DNA of 37,776 nt from Bacteroidales bacterium (GCA_018401015.1 JAGYLP010000018.1:1-37776), one strand, 5' to 3'; positions 24,730-34,109 are shown, counted from the stretch's first letter. Notes: generated by a model from the letters alone, not told the origin. Translations and numbers: made by a program.

Positions 24730-26400
24730 TTAAAGATTCGACGCTTGATTAAACTGAATAACCCGATTGCAATTGGCCTGAAGATTTTTATCGTCGGTAA
24801 CTACGAGTAAAGTCCACGGACCATTCAATAAAAGCTCGTTAAAGCTTTCCCTTAGCGAGTCGGGTATCCCGCTATCCTCAACCAGCAATAAACCAGGCGA
24901 TTGAATAATGGCCCGAGCCAGTAAGATGCGTGTCTTTAAGTGAGGCGACAAGCGCTTCCCTTCCGGCAGCATAACAGTATTCAAGCCTTCGGGGAAGGTA
25001 TCTACATAAGCTTCCAGGCCCACTCGCTCGATAGCTTTTTGTAAATCGTCCTTGCTAATATTCCTGCCTACTGTAATGTTATCGAGAATACTTCCATGGA
25101 ATATCGTTTCGGTAGGTAAAAACTCTCCTACCCAACGATGCAAGGTTCCGCGGTTAATGCTCTGCAAACGAATCCCGTTAAACTTGATAAGCCCTGTGTA
25201 ATTCGCATAATAGCCCGCAAGTAGCTTGATAAAGGTACTTTTTCCCCCTCCTTGCTTACCGGTTACCGCAATTCGCTCGCCCGGACGTACCTCCAGGTTA
25301 AAATTCGACAGAACCGGCACCTTCGTCCCCGGATAAGTAAAATCGACCTGATGAATCGAAACAGCAATACCGTCATCGGTCGTGGATTTCTGTAAATTAT
25401 ATTCGCCCTCCGGCTCAAGCGGCAAATCCGTTACCTCTCCAACCTTTTGAAGCGAAGTAAGCAAATCGTAAATCATGTCCATGTTCATGACAATCTTTTC
25501 AACTGAATTTAAAACCAAAAGGATAATGATTTCGGCGGCGACAAACTGACCCAGGTTAATTTGCTGGGATATAACGAGATAAATACCTAAGCTCAGTAAG
25601 CTGGCAGCAATGAACACTTTCAGGAAAATCATGGCTGAAAACTGAGTAACGAGTACCTTAAAGTGCGATTTGCGGCAATCGAGGTAGGAGCTGACGTGTT
25701 CGTCGAGCTTTTTGTTAACATAATCGGTTTCGTCGGACACTTTAAACGTGGTAATAGCTCGCGCTGCTTCCTGCAACCAAAAAGCGATACGGTATTTGTG
25801 CTTCGACTCACTCAAACTGGTTTCCATACCACGCTTACCGGTTGTTTTAAAAAGAAGGTACAGTGCAAGGATAAGCACCGCGCTCAAAGCGATGAATAGC
25901 GGATGATAGACCGATAACAAAATGAGCCCGAAAAACATTTGCAAGGAAGCGATACTGAAATCGAGGAGGACCTTTGCGGTTCCTTTCTGAATTGATTGAA
26001 CATCGAAAAAGCGGTTCATTACTTCCGGCGGATATCGCTCTTGCATCAACTCCAGTTTGATACGAGGAATACGATAGGAAAACTCAAAGGCACCCTTTGT
26101 AAATATTTGCTGCTGAACATATTCCGCAACCCATAATTGCATCACCTGCATGTACCCGCTAATGGCAATTCCTCCTACGACCATCACCGTGAGCAACACC
26201 AGCGAAGTGCTCATTTGTCCGGCCATTACAAATTGAATAATGGCTTGCATACCCAGGGGCAAGGACAAGGAAACAAGCCCAGCCAGCAGCGCATAAAAAT
26301 AGAGGTAGAGAATTTCGGTGCGAAAGCCAGCCAGCAAACGAAAGAATCGTTGGGAGGGCTTGAGAACTGGAGTCATAGTTGGCATTTCATTATATTCCAT
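24730..26400 (-). CDS. ABC exporter with degenerate ATPase domain
   Basis: A 556-residue half-transporter: a type I exporter membrane domain (about 25-330, with helices such as ILYLYFYALLAGLVSLSLPL and AEIIILLVLNSVEKIVMNM) fused to a nucleotide-binding domain (345-556). There is no N-terminal C39 peptidase domain. The Walker A loop is intact (TGKQGGGKST). The other catalytic motifs are not: the Q-loop reads FLPTETIF with Thr where Gln is usual, the signature is RLSPHLKTR instead of LSGGQ, Walker B is LLLVED with Asp and Glu swapped relative to the usual DE, the D-loop is altered (SGIPDS), and the H-loop is VVTDD without His. ATP binding is plausible; normal hydrolysis is doubtful. First gene of the operon with the HlyD adaptor and TolC-like channel. 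Confidence 0.88.
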   Translation of the reverse strand: MEYNEMPTMTPVLKPSQRFFRLLAGFRTEILYLYFYALLAGLVSLSLPLGMQAIIQFVMAGQMSTSLVLLTVMVVGGIAISGYMQVMQLWVAEYVQQQIFTKGAFEFSYRIPRIKLELMQERYPPEVMNRFFDVQSIQKGTAKVLLDFSIASLQMFFGLILLSVYHPLFIALSAVLILALYLLFKTTGKRGMETSLSESKHKYRIAFWLQEAARAITTFKVSDETDYVNKKLDEHVSSYLDCRKSHFKVLVTQFSAMIFLKVFIAASLLSLGIYLVISQQINLGQFVAAEIIILLVLNSVEKIVMNMDMIYDLLTSLQKVGEVTDLPLEPEGEYNLQKSTTDDGIAVSIHQVDFTYPGTKVPVLSNFNLEVRPGERIAVTGKQGGGKSTFIKLLAGYYANYTGLIKFNGIRLQSINRGTLHRWVGEFLPTETIFHGSILDNITVGRNISKDDLQKAIERVGLEAYVDTFPEGLNTVMLPEGKRLSPHLKTRILLARAIIQSPGLLLVEDSGIPDSLRESFNELLLNGPWTLLVVTDDKNLQANCNRVIQFNQASNL

Positions 26401-26702
26401 AAAATTACATCATTCGCTTGGGATGTCAAAACCCACCATCTGTATTTTGAAAACCACTTGATATTGCTGCTTTTAATTTCGATAGCATTACTATCATTTT
26501 GAGCAATCAGGTACAATTAACCTGTCTGTTTCAAAATTGTTTGATTCAATCACGAAAAAAAGCTTAATCCAAGATTTCCCCAATCTTATCATTTCAGTTG
26601 GGTTTTTCAATTTTCCTTAAAAGATTTTTCAGATTGAATTAATGTTCGAAGGGTAGGTTCGCAACTAAAGATTTTGAAAAAAACTATCTAAATCCTTGGC
26701 TA
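26401..26702. other. Divergent promoter region with a small inverted repeat
   Basis: About 300 AT-rich bases between the export operon (reverse) and the TonB receptor (forward). The inverted repeat GATAG-CATTA-CTATC at 26481-26495 could be an operator. No exact TAnnTTTG box was found on either strand, so promoter positions remain open. Confidence 0.3.
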
Positions 26703-29564
26703 ATGTTTCAAGCGTCTGTGCTTGTTAATTCTTCTTCCTTATTAAGAATATTCTGGTTCTTGATTACCGTTTTTGCTACCTTAAGCCTTCAGGCGAATAG
26801 TTTGAAAGGATTAATAAGCGATGTGGAATCAGGAGAGATGCTTACCGGGGTGCACGTTTGGACTCAGTCGAAAGATGGGAAAGCGATCCATGCCATTTCC
26901 GGGCTCGATGGAAGCTATAAGCTAGATTTGCAGGAAGCCGGAAAGTATGAAGTGCATTTCTCTTTTATTTCTTATCGGGAAGAAATCATCCAAATTACCT
27001 TAGAGCCGGGAGTTAAAGAATTGGTTCGGGATATTGCCTTGCAACCCGATTTAGAAACACTCGGACAGGTGGAGGTGGTGGCAGAAATACGCGGTTCCGA
27101 CGTGCAGGCTCGCATGGTAGAAAAGCTATCGCCGAATGTAGTTAGTGTCATATCTTCCAAGCAAATCGAGCTCTCGCCCGACATCACGGTGGCGAACGTT
27201 ATTCAACGGGTATCGGGCTTGTCGATAGAGCGAAATGCGTCGGGCGATCCGCAGTATGCTATTGTTCGCGGAATGGATAAGCGCTACAACAATACTTTAG
27301 TAAATGGAATTAAAATTCCCTCGCCCGACAATGAAAACCGCTACGTTCCGCTGGATATTTTTCCCGCGGTATTCTTAGAGCGGCTTGAGGTTTACAAATC
27401 GCTCACTGCCAATATGGAAGCCGATGCTATTGGTGGAACAGTGAACATGATCATGCGATCGGCGCCAAATGGATTCTTGCTCGATGGCGATTTGCAAATC
27501 GGCTACAATCAAATGAACTTGGCCAGGCCCTTTGGGACCTACGATCGGAGCCAACTGGACCGGCTCTCGCCTAAAGAACGGTTCGGCGAGGAATATCGCG
27601 CCACACCCGATGACTTCCCCACCCAAAACATGACCTTGCAGGAAATCCAACCCCTTCCAGACGTCTTCCTAAACCTTTCGATTGGGAACCGTTACCTGAA
27701 TAATCGGCTCGGTTTAATGGCTGGAGTCAGCTTACAGAATTCCTACCGCCCAGTTTCCAATTATTTCTACGATCCTGCCGTCAACAATGCCGAAGGGAAT
27801 CCGCTAATCATGCGCGAGCTCATTCGTCGGGAAACAAGCTCTCAACTACAACGTATTGCTTTTCACACCAAATTGGATTACACCTCGAATCCGGCACATC
27901 GGTTCAGCCTGTATTTAGGGCATTACATGCTCAATGAGTTTCGGGTTCGCGACCAACTCCGACAGGAAAGCTTCGTAGCAGTGAGCAATTATGCCATCTA
28001 CCCCATAACTCGTTTCAGTAATATTTTTCAAAGCATTTCGACCATCGATTTTAGGGCAGAGCACGACTTATCGGTTCTTTGGAAAGCCGATTGGACGCTG
28101 GTCTTTTCGCGGGCTTCGAACGACCGACCAGACGATGGAGTATTTAGTCGGGCAGGCCAATTCGATGTCGATTCCGGAACGGTCAACAATGAGATTGTCT
28201 ATTTTCAAGGAACCCGTAACTCAAGGGCCTGGGAACGCAATACCGACACCGATGTTTCAGCCTATTTCAATTTCAAGCATCAACCCGGAATCATTAACGA
28301 AAAAACGGAAATTCATCTGGGTGGGGTTCTGCGGAATAAACTCCGCGATAATTACTTCAATTATTACAATTACGCACAGATTTTTGGGCAGTTTCGCGAT
28401 GTTCACTGGTTCGAATTTGGCGATATCAACTTTGTGGGCATGGCTAACCCTCTGGGATCGGGCGATAAGAGTAATCTGGTTTACGATGCCTCGGAGCAAA
28501 TAGCTGCTGCTTATGCTAATTCGATTTGGGAATTTGGAATGGTGCGCATTCAAGCCGGATTACGCATGGAACATACCATACAGGCCTATGAAATAAACGC
28601 CGATGCAGCCTCCAATCAAGACTTGGAATTATCTCAAAAACAAAATTATACGCATTTATTTCCTGCTATAAGTTTGAAACATGGACTCAACCCCAAAGCC
28701 AATCTGAAGGCTACCTATTTTAAAGGAATTAGTCGTCCGGGATTCTATGAAATTGTCCCAACCATCCGCAGTAACGGAGGAGGAGATTCTTTTTACAGCG
28801 AACGAGGAAATGCCGATTTACGCCCAAGCATTGGTCACAGCTTCGACTTACGTTACGAGTATTTCCCGACTGGAGCCGGACAGGTCTTGTTTGGTGTATT
28901 TTACAAATCGATTCTCGATCCTATCGAATATGGATTTCCACAAGTAGAAGAAGGGGAATCGGTTATAACCAACCGAATTTTACCACAGAACTTCGACGAT
29001 GCGATTAATTATGGAGTCGAATTCGACCTTCGTCACTACTGGAATCGTTTGGGTGTGCGGGCAAACTATACCTACACGAAATCGACCATTACTACCAATA
29101 AAATTGTGCTTGAGGACGATGGTTCCGCACAATTAGTGAATCAAAGTCGCTCTTTGCAAGGACAATCGGATCACATTGCCAACCTAAGCTTGCTGTGGAA
29201 AGATGCAAAACATCGTCTCGACGCACAGCTTGTCCTGAATTATACCGGCGAACGAATAGCTGTCGTATCTCCTTATTTAGATGCCGATCACTACATGCTT
29301 CCGATGACTCAGCTCGATTTTTCAATCGAGAAAGGAATATCGAAAGGATGGGTAGTTTTTGTGAAAGTCAATAATATCCTAAATACTCCCTATCAGTTGG
29401 TTATTAAAAAGCCACTTGCTGTACCCGACGATCCTTATCCATTCCAGACCAATCCCTATGAAGAAGCTTATGTGCGACGCGATATTTTTGGTGAATCCAT
29501 TCGATTAGGCATTCGCTACAATTTCGCACTAGCACAATCTCAATCTTTTTTAACTAAACCATAA
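26703..29564 (+). CDS. TonB-dependent outer membrane receptor
   Basis: A 953-residue receptor. A signal peptide (IFWFLITVFATLSLQANS) is followed by a carboxypeptidase-D-like domain (about 33-115: LKGLISDVESGEMLTGVHVW, GLDGSYKLDLQEAGKYEVHF). The plug comes next (about 130-250: VVSVISSKQIELSPDITVAN, VIQRVSGLSIERNASGDP, IVRGMDKRYNNTLVNGIKIP, MEADAIGGTVNMIMRSAP). The rest is a 22-strand barrel with the usual late motifs (FKGISRPGFYEIVPT, YGVEFDLRHYW, FVKVNNILNTPYQL). Such receptors use TonB and proton motive force to import bound nutrients. The substrate is unknown. It is followed after 12 bp by a beta-helix surface lipoprotein, probably its partner, in an arrangement that parallels but is not SusC/SusD. 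Confidence 0.92.
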   Translation: MFQASVLVNSSSLLRIFWFLITVFATLSLQANSLKGLISDVESGEMLTGVHVWTQSKDGKAIHAISGLDGSYKLDLQEAGKYEVHFSFISYREEIIQITLEPGVKELVRDIALQPDLETLGQVEVVAEIRGSDVQARMVEKLSPNVVSVISSKQIELSPDITVANVIQRVSGLSIERNASGDPQYAIVRGMDKRYNNTLVNGIKIPSPDNENRYVPLDIFPAVFLERLEVYKSLTANMEADAIGGTVNMIMRSAPNGFLLDGDLQIGYNQMNLARPFGTYDRSQLDRLSPKERFGEEYRATPDDFPTQNMTLQEIQPLPDVFLNLSIGNRYLNNRLGLMAGVSLQNSYRPVSNYFYDPAVNNAEGNPLIMRELIRRETSSQLQRIAFHTKLDYTSNPAHRFSLYLGHYMLNEFRVRDQLRQESFVAVSNYAIYPITRFSNIFQSISTIDFRAEHDLSVLWKADWTLVFSRASNDRPDDGVFSRAGQFDVDSGTVNNEIVYFQGTRNSRAWERNTDTDVSAYFNFKHQPGIINEKTEIHLGGVLRNKLRDNYFNYYNYAQIFGQFRDVHWFEFGDINFVGMANPLGSGDKSNLVYDASEQIAAAYANSIWEFGMVRIQAGLRMEHTIQAYEINADAASNQDLELSQKQNYTHLFPAISLKHGLNPKANLKATYFKGISRPGFYEIVPTIRSNGGGDSFYSERGNADLRPSIGHSFDLRYEYFPTGAGQVLFGVFYKSILDPIEYGFPQVEEGESVITNRILPQNFDDAINYGVEFDLRHYWNRLGVRANYTYTKSTITTNKIVLEDDGSAQLVNQSRSLQGQSDHIANLSLLWKDAKHRLDAQLVLNYTGERIAVVSPYLDADHYMLPMTQLDFSIEKGISKGWVVFVKVNNILNTPYQLVIKKPLAVPDDPYPFQTNPYEEAYVRRDIFGESIRLGIRYNFALAQSQSFLTKP

Positions 29565-29576
29565 TTAATCATCACG

Positions 29577-30980
29577 ATGAAAAAACCTATCATGCTTACT
29601 TGGGCGCTTGCAGCAGCATTATCCTTTGCAGCTTGCAGCGACGACGACGACAACAACAACAATGGGAATCCCGATCCCGATCCGATTGTACAGGATGGAA
29701 TTTCGGGCGATATGACCCTTATTGAATTTAAAGCCAATACCACTTACGAAGTAACCGGCGATTTATTTGTTCCCGAAGAGCAAACCGTAACGATTCCCGA
29801 AGGAGTTACCTTCGAGTTTCAGGAGGGCGAAAATGGTGAAGCTTGGTTCGTAGAAGTGTACGGATCCCTGAGAGTGATGGGAAGCGAAAACAATCGTTGC
29901 GTTTTTACTGCTTCCGAAGAACTCATCAGTTCTTCGAAGAATCAAGGAATTGGCCAGCTTTGGGGTGGAATTATTGGAACGAATGTAACCGGCGACCTCG
30001 TGTTGCAGCACACCGACATCTGGTATGCTGGCGGAACTGTTCGGGAAGAGAATGCAATGGCTAACCCCGAAACCGGCGGTGGCGGCGAACTAAGTGCCGG
30101 CGATGCCAGTTATGCGCTTTACTTTGTTCGGGAACAAGACTTCCGTCAGGATGGAATTTTTGTACTAACGCATTGTCACATTGCTTTTACCCCCGACGAT
30201 GCCATTCGTGTTAACGGAGGAACAACCTTGATGTCGTACAATACGTTCGAAGTAACCGGTGGAACAGGTGGCGATGCCGTTAACCTGAAAGGAGGATCGA
30301 ATGGCGACTACGGATTTAACCTCTTTTACAACTGCGCTACAAATGGATTAAAAGCAGCCGATTCCGGCCCTGGTGTGCGCGGCATCTGCGAAAATAACTT
30401 TTACAACAACACCCTTGTTTCCTGCGGATACCGTCGCGCTGAGCCAGGTCGCGGAGCTGGATTAAATTATGAATCCAATGCTTTCGGAAATTGCTACAAC
30501 AACCTTCAGGTAAACACACGCTTTGGTTTACGATTAGTTCCCGGTGAAGATGCTCCCAATGTGGCTGAACTTAACTTTGGTTACAACTGGTATTATGGAG
30601 CAGTGCAAACCGTTGTGGATGAGTTTTATCCGAGCGAAGCTACTTCTTCCGTTGGAATGATTGGCAACGATCCTTCTACCCCTATTCCGTCGAGCGATGT
30701 AACAGGTGCTCCTCTCGAAAACAATCCGCTTTTCGTAAACTTCGATCCATCCGGGTTCCAGTTTAGTGGCAACAGTACCATCAGTACCGACCCTCTTGCC
30801 ACGAATATCGAAGGAATTCCATCGAATGCCGATTTTCATCTAACCGCCGACTCTCCTGCAGCGCAAGGAGCGTTTACCGATTTCCAACCAGTGAATGCAA
30901 CCTACACCACGCTCGATGGTGAATATAGCTTTACTCCACCTACTCCGGCCTCATTCTTCGGAGCATTTGGAGTGAATTAA
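29577..30980 (+). CDS. Surface lipoprotein with predicted right-handed beta-helix
   Basis: A 467-residue lipoprotein. The signal ends in a lipobox (LSFAAC) followed by SDDDDNNNN, an acidic stretch that fits the Bacteroidota lipoprotein export signal for surface display. Residues ~45-330 have short repeated turns with Gly, Asn and Val typical of a parallel beta-helix (VTIPEGVTFEFQEGENG, CVFTASEELISSS, LWGGIIGTNVTGDL, DDAIRVNGGTTLMSYNTF, GGDAVNLKGGSNGDYGFNLF). The Cys-Gly-Tyr-Arg-Arg stretch near 280 and a tail ending FFGAFGVN are notable. It resembles polysaccharide-interacting beta-helix proteins only in fold; no lyase active site was recognised. Encoded 12 bp after the TonB receptor and followed by a strong terminator, so the two form a closed operon. 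Confidence 0.8.
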   Translation: MKKPIMLTWALAAALSFAACSDDDDNNNNGNPDPDPIVQDGISGDMTLIEFKANTTYEVTGDLFVPEEQTVTIPEGVTFEFQEGENGEAWFVEVYGSLRVMGSENNRCVFTASEELISSSKNQGIGQLWGGIIGTNVTGDLVLQHTDIWYAGGTVREENAMANPETGGGGELSAGDASYALYFVREQDFRQDGIFVLTHCHIAFTPDDAIRVNGGTTLMSYNTFEVTGGTGGDAVNLKGGSNGDYGFNLFYNCATNGLKAADSGPGVRGICENNFYNNTLVSCGYRRAEPGRGAGLNYESNAFGNCYNNLQVNTRFGLRLVPGEDAPNVAELNFGYNWYYGAVQTVVDEFYPSEATSSVGMIGNDPSTPIPSSDVTGAPLENNPLFVNFDPSGFQFSGNSTISTDPLATNIEGIPSNADFHLTADSPAAQGAFTDFQPVNATYTTLDGEYSFTPPTPASFFGAFGVN

Positions 30981-30996
30981 TCGATAGTCACGATTT

Positions 30997-31023
30997 CCGG
31001 AGCCTCCTGCAGGCTCCGGTTTT
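30997..31023 (+). terminator. Rho-independent terminator after the receptor/lipoprotein operon
   Basis: A perfect 8-bp GC-rich stem CCGGAGCC / GGCTCCGG with a 7-nt loop (TCCTGCA), followed by TTTTC. It lies 17 bp after the lipoprotein stop and separates the TonB operon from the next lipoprotein gene. Confidence 0.85.
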
Positions 31024-31102
31024 CTTCCAACTTCTCCCGTTCTCGTCAGAACATTTTTAAAAAATCAGACTCATAGAACCTTTATATCGAAGCAATACAA
31101 CT

Positions 31103-32083
31103 TTGCTACTAACTCAGCTCCTTATCCTGCTTCTTCTTTTTGCCTGTGAGGAAGAAGATCCCGTTCAACCTGAGAAACATAGCTATTCTTGGGAAAATCA
31201 TCGTGCCTTTACGGTCGATTATTCATTAATGCAACTCCCTGTTTCCGAAGACTATCACTCTTATCCTTCTTCGAAAGGGAAAGTAGCGATGAGCGAAGCC
31301 TCCGGCTTGGCCATAAGCCGAAACTATCCGGGCTGCATTTGGTCGCATAACGATAGTGGAAACGGTAGCAATATCTTCCTAATCGACACCGCCACCGCTA
31401 CCATCAAAGTGCAAGTTAATCTTCGAAATATTCCCAACGTCGATTGGGAAGACATGGCCATTGGGCCGGGTCCTCGCGAAGGGAAATGGCACCTCTACCT
31501 GGCAGATACCGGAGATAACCTGGAACGACGAAAATCATACTCCATTTACCGATTCGAAGAACCAGAGGGCTTTACCCTGAATGAAACGACACAATTAATC
31601 TGGCTTGATAGCCTCGACTTCGACCGAATTCATTTCATTTATCCCGATGGATCGCACGATGTAGAAGCATGCCTGGTTGATCCGGCTACCAGCGATATCT
31701 ACCTGGTCAGTAAACGAGATGTTACCTCGCAAGTGTACGTTCTTCCCTATCCGCAAACAATCACTAACGGATCCTATGCTACGTGCTACCATGTTGGTTC
31801 GCTACCGTTTAAAGAAGTCACTGCCGGCGATATTTCCCCCGACGGTAGCCTTATCGTCCTAAAAACCTACCGGGAAATTCTCGTATGGAAAAGTGTGCCC
31901 CATGAACCTGTCTTTGAAACCTTATCGGGCATTCCGCAAAAACTCCCCTATATCGGCGAATTTCAAGGAGAAGCCATTTGCTTCGACGAGCATCTGAATT
32001 ATTTCACCCTAAGCGAAGCTCAATCGCAAAGTATTAAGCCCAACCTTTATCAATATCACCCTAAAAATTCAAATCATCCTTAA
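31103..32083 (+). CDS. Beta-propeller-like lipoprotein of unknown function
   Basis: A 326-residue frame. Its hydrophobic start (LLLTQLLILLLLFAC then EEEDP) is a lipoprotein signal with an acidic export-like stretch after the Cys. There is no ATG: the frame opens after a TAA at 31058 and the first usual start codon is TTG at 31103, which leaves the signal without a positive charge. A start further up, including the Arg codon at 31088, cannot be excluded. The body carries propeller-like motifs: ASGLAISRNYPGCIWSHNDS, VDWEDMAIGPGP, LYLADTGDNLERRKSYSIYR, GSHDVEACLVDP, DIYLVSKRD and ITAGDISPDGS-type turns, as seen in phytase-like or esterase-like propeller families. Catalysis is not established. 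It lies between the TonB operon and a T9SS gene. Confidence 0.75.
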   Translation: MLLTQLLILLLLFACEEEDPVQPEKHSYSWENHRAFTVDYSLMQLPVSEDYHSYPSSKGKVAMSEASGLAISRNYPGCIWSHNDSGNGSNIFLIDTATATIKVQVNLRNIPNVDWEDMAIGPGPREGKWHLYLADTGDNLERRKSYSIYRFEEPEGFTLNETTQLIWLDSLDFDRIHFIYPDGSHDVEACLVDPATSDIYLVSKRDVTSQVYVLPYPQTITNGSYATCYHVGSLPFKEVTAGDISPDGSLIVLKTYREILVWKSVPHEPVFETLSGIPQKLPYIGEFQGEAICFDEHLNYFTLSEAQSQSIKPNLYQYHPKNSNHP

Positions 32084-32100
32084 GTAATCAATTACCCTCA

Positions 32101-32131
32101 AACTTTCCGAGAAAAGAAAGTTGAATTCAAC
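32101..32131. repeat. Overlapping inverted repeats upstream of the T9SS gene
   Basis: AACTTTC (32101-32107) pairs with GAAAGTT (32116-32122) across an 8-nt loop, and overlaps the perfect 12-bp palindrome GTTGAATTCAAC (32120-32131). There is no T-tract, so it is a poor terminator; an operator is possible. Confidence 0.35.
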
Positions 32132-32164
32132 AAGAAATACACTAACCAATAAACACCTAATCGA

Positions 32165-34051
32165 ATGAAAAACTCGTTACTCGCATTTTTTTTCCTTCTG
32201 AGTATGCATACCTTGCAGGCTCAGGAAGTAGTGCACTACTGGCACTTTAACACGGTTACCACAACGGTTGATTCTGTGGTTGCCGATTTTTCGGTAGAAG
32301 CTCAAGCTCCTTGGTTATACTATCAGGCAGCCTATCCCAACGTAGATCCGGCTAACCTTGGATACATGGATGATGTTTCAGGAACAGAACTAAATATTCG
32401 TATGGGCGAGGTAGATGGAGAAGGAATCCGTCCGCGGAATCCTTCCGATAGCATGGAACTCTACATCCAACTGCCTACAACCGCTTACGACAGTATCCAG
32501 TTCAGTTATGCTACCCACCGCTCCGGCTCTGGCATGTTGAAACAAGTTCTTTCTTACACCACCGACGGACAAACCTATCAGGAGCATCCCGATACTGTTT
32601 TAGTAACAGAAGACTGGGAACTGGTATCTTTCGATTTTGCAGCAATAACCGGAGTATCAAACAATCCGAATTTTGCAGTGAAAATTCGTTTTTACGAGCA
32701 AAATACCGGTGGTAGCGGCAATAATCGGATAGACAACATGGTGCTCGAAGGAAATTCCCTTTCGAACCAAGTTACAGCCGTATTGATCAGTCCGGATTCA
32801 GCTTCTCTATTGGTAACCGAAACCCTACAGCTCAACGCCACTGTAATTCCTGCTTCGGCAACGAATCAAGCAGTGAGCTGGTCGAGTACTCAACCTTCTG
32901 TGGCAACAGTGGATACCAATGGTCTGGTAACTGCCTTAACATCAGGATTTACCGAAATAATCGTTACCACGATCGATGGGGGCTACACCGATACCTGCGA
33001 ACTAAGCGTTCTAAGTCCTGCTATGCTTAGTTTCGAAGTGAAAAGTGCCGAGACCGGGAATGCACTTTCCAACGCCTGGATCATATTAAATAACGATACA
33101 ACTTATACCGATACGGATGGTATGGCAAGCGTTGAATTGATGGCCGGATTGTACAACTACACCGTAGAAGCAAACGGATATTTTAGCACAAGCGATAACG
33201 TTGAACTAACCGCCGATACAAGTATCGTTGTTGAACTCATCGAAAAAACTGCTGTGGTGCACTACTGGCATTTCAATAACCTTACTCCCGATGCCAATGT
33301 TACCGATGCTCCGGCTAACTATACTCTTTTGCCAAATAACACGCCTGTAATTAGCTACTTAGGAGAAGGGAACGGATACATGGACGATTACGAACCAGGT
33401 TCAATGCAAAATGCTCAATTTGGCGAAGCAGAAGGATTTGCGCTCAGGGTGAGAAATCCCTCCTTCGACCGTGCATTATACATTCCGCTTCCTAGCACCG
33501 ATTGTGAAAATATCCGCTTGTCATTCGATGTTCACCGAAGTGGATCGGGCATGCTCCAAAATGTGCTCGAATACACACTCGACGGCGGAACGAGCTTTCA
33601 ACAAACAGGAATGACTCCCGATACCATCGATGTTACCGAAGATTATGTTACCCACATTATTAGTTTCACCGAAGTAGCAGGAGCTAATAATAACCCCGAT
33701 TTTGGAGTTCGGATCACTTGGATTGGTAACACTCAACAAGATAACGGTAATAATCGCTACGATAACCTTACCATGATGGCCGCTACAAACCTTAACAACT
33801 CATTGATTCAGGAGGAAGTGACGGTAAAAGTCTTCCCAAATCCAAGTAAGGGTAGTTTCCGTTTCGAAAATCTTCCTGCCAACAGCCAGGTGAAACTGAT
33901 TAATTCCATGGGACAGATCATTTTACAAGGAAATGCTGCAATGAATTCCAGTCAGTGGGAATTTCCAGCCGACACTCAAAATGGATTGTATTTCATCCTT
34001 ATCGAAACGCAACATCAAGTTTCATCGCATGCCATTCTGCTTCAGCGATAA
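32165..34051 (+). CDS. T9SS secreted protein with a duplicated domain around Ig-like domains
   Basis: A 628-residue exported protein. The signal peptide ends LLSMHTLQAQ. A ~175-residue domain occurs twice (about 22-197 and 363-540), each starting VVHYWHFN and sharing GYMDD, RVRNPS/RPRNPS, HRSGSGML, a NNP.F.V.I stretch and GNNR.DN. Between the copies are a bacterial Ig-like group 2 domain (about 207-288: VTETLQLNATVIPASATNQA, VSWSSTQPSVATVDTNGLVT) and a carboxypeptidase-D-like Ig domain (about 290-360: SNAWIILNNDTTYTDTDGMA). The end is a T9SS sorting domain (VKVFPNPSKGSFRFENLP, NGLYFILIETQHQ). The duplicated domain is not assigned to a family here; a jelly-roll carbohydrate-binding-like fold is a guess. 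It follows the beta-propeller lipoprotein by 81 bp and ends at a strong terminator. Confidence 0.82.
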   Translation: MKNSLLAFFFLLSMHTLQAQEVVHYWHFNTVTTTVDSVVADFSVEAQAPWLYYQAAYPNVDPANLGYMDDVSGTELNIRMGEVDGEGIRPRNPSDSMELYIQLPTTAYDSIQFSYATHRSGSGMLKQVLSYTTDGQTYQEHPDTVLVTEDWELVSFDFAAITGVSNNPNFAVKIRFYEQNTGGSGNNRIDNMVLEGNSLSNQVTAVLISPDSASLLVTETLQLNATVIPASATNQAVSWSSTQPSVATVDTNGLVTALTSGFTEIIVTTIDGGYTDTCELSVLSPAMLSFEVKSAETGNALSNAWIILNNDTTYTDTDGMASVELMAGLYNYTVEANGYFSTSDNVELTADTSIVVELIEKTAVVHYWHFNNLTPDANVTDAPANYTLLPNNTPVISYLGEGNGYMDDYEPGSMQNAQFGEAEGFALRVRNPSFDRALYIPLPSTDCENIRLSFDVHRSGSGMLQNVLEYTLDGGTSFQQTGMTPDTIDVTEDYVTHIISFTEVAGANNNPDFGVRITWIGNTQQDNGNNRYDNLTMMAATNLNNSLIQEEVTVKVFPNPSKGSFRFENLPANSQVKLINSMGQIILQGNAAMNSSQWEFPADTQNGLYFILIETQHQVSSHAILLQR

Positions 34052-34077
34052 TCGTTTACAAAAATTCACCTCCATCC

Positions 34078-34109
34078 AAAGGGCACCCACACTGGGTGTC
34101 CTTTTTTTT
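34078..34109 (+). terminator. Rho-independent terminator after the T9SS gene
   Basis: Stem GGGCACCCA / TGGGTGTCC (one G-T pair) with a CAC loop, preceded by AAA and followed by eight T residues. Confidence 0.9.
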
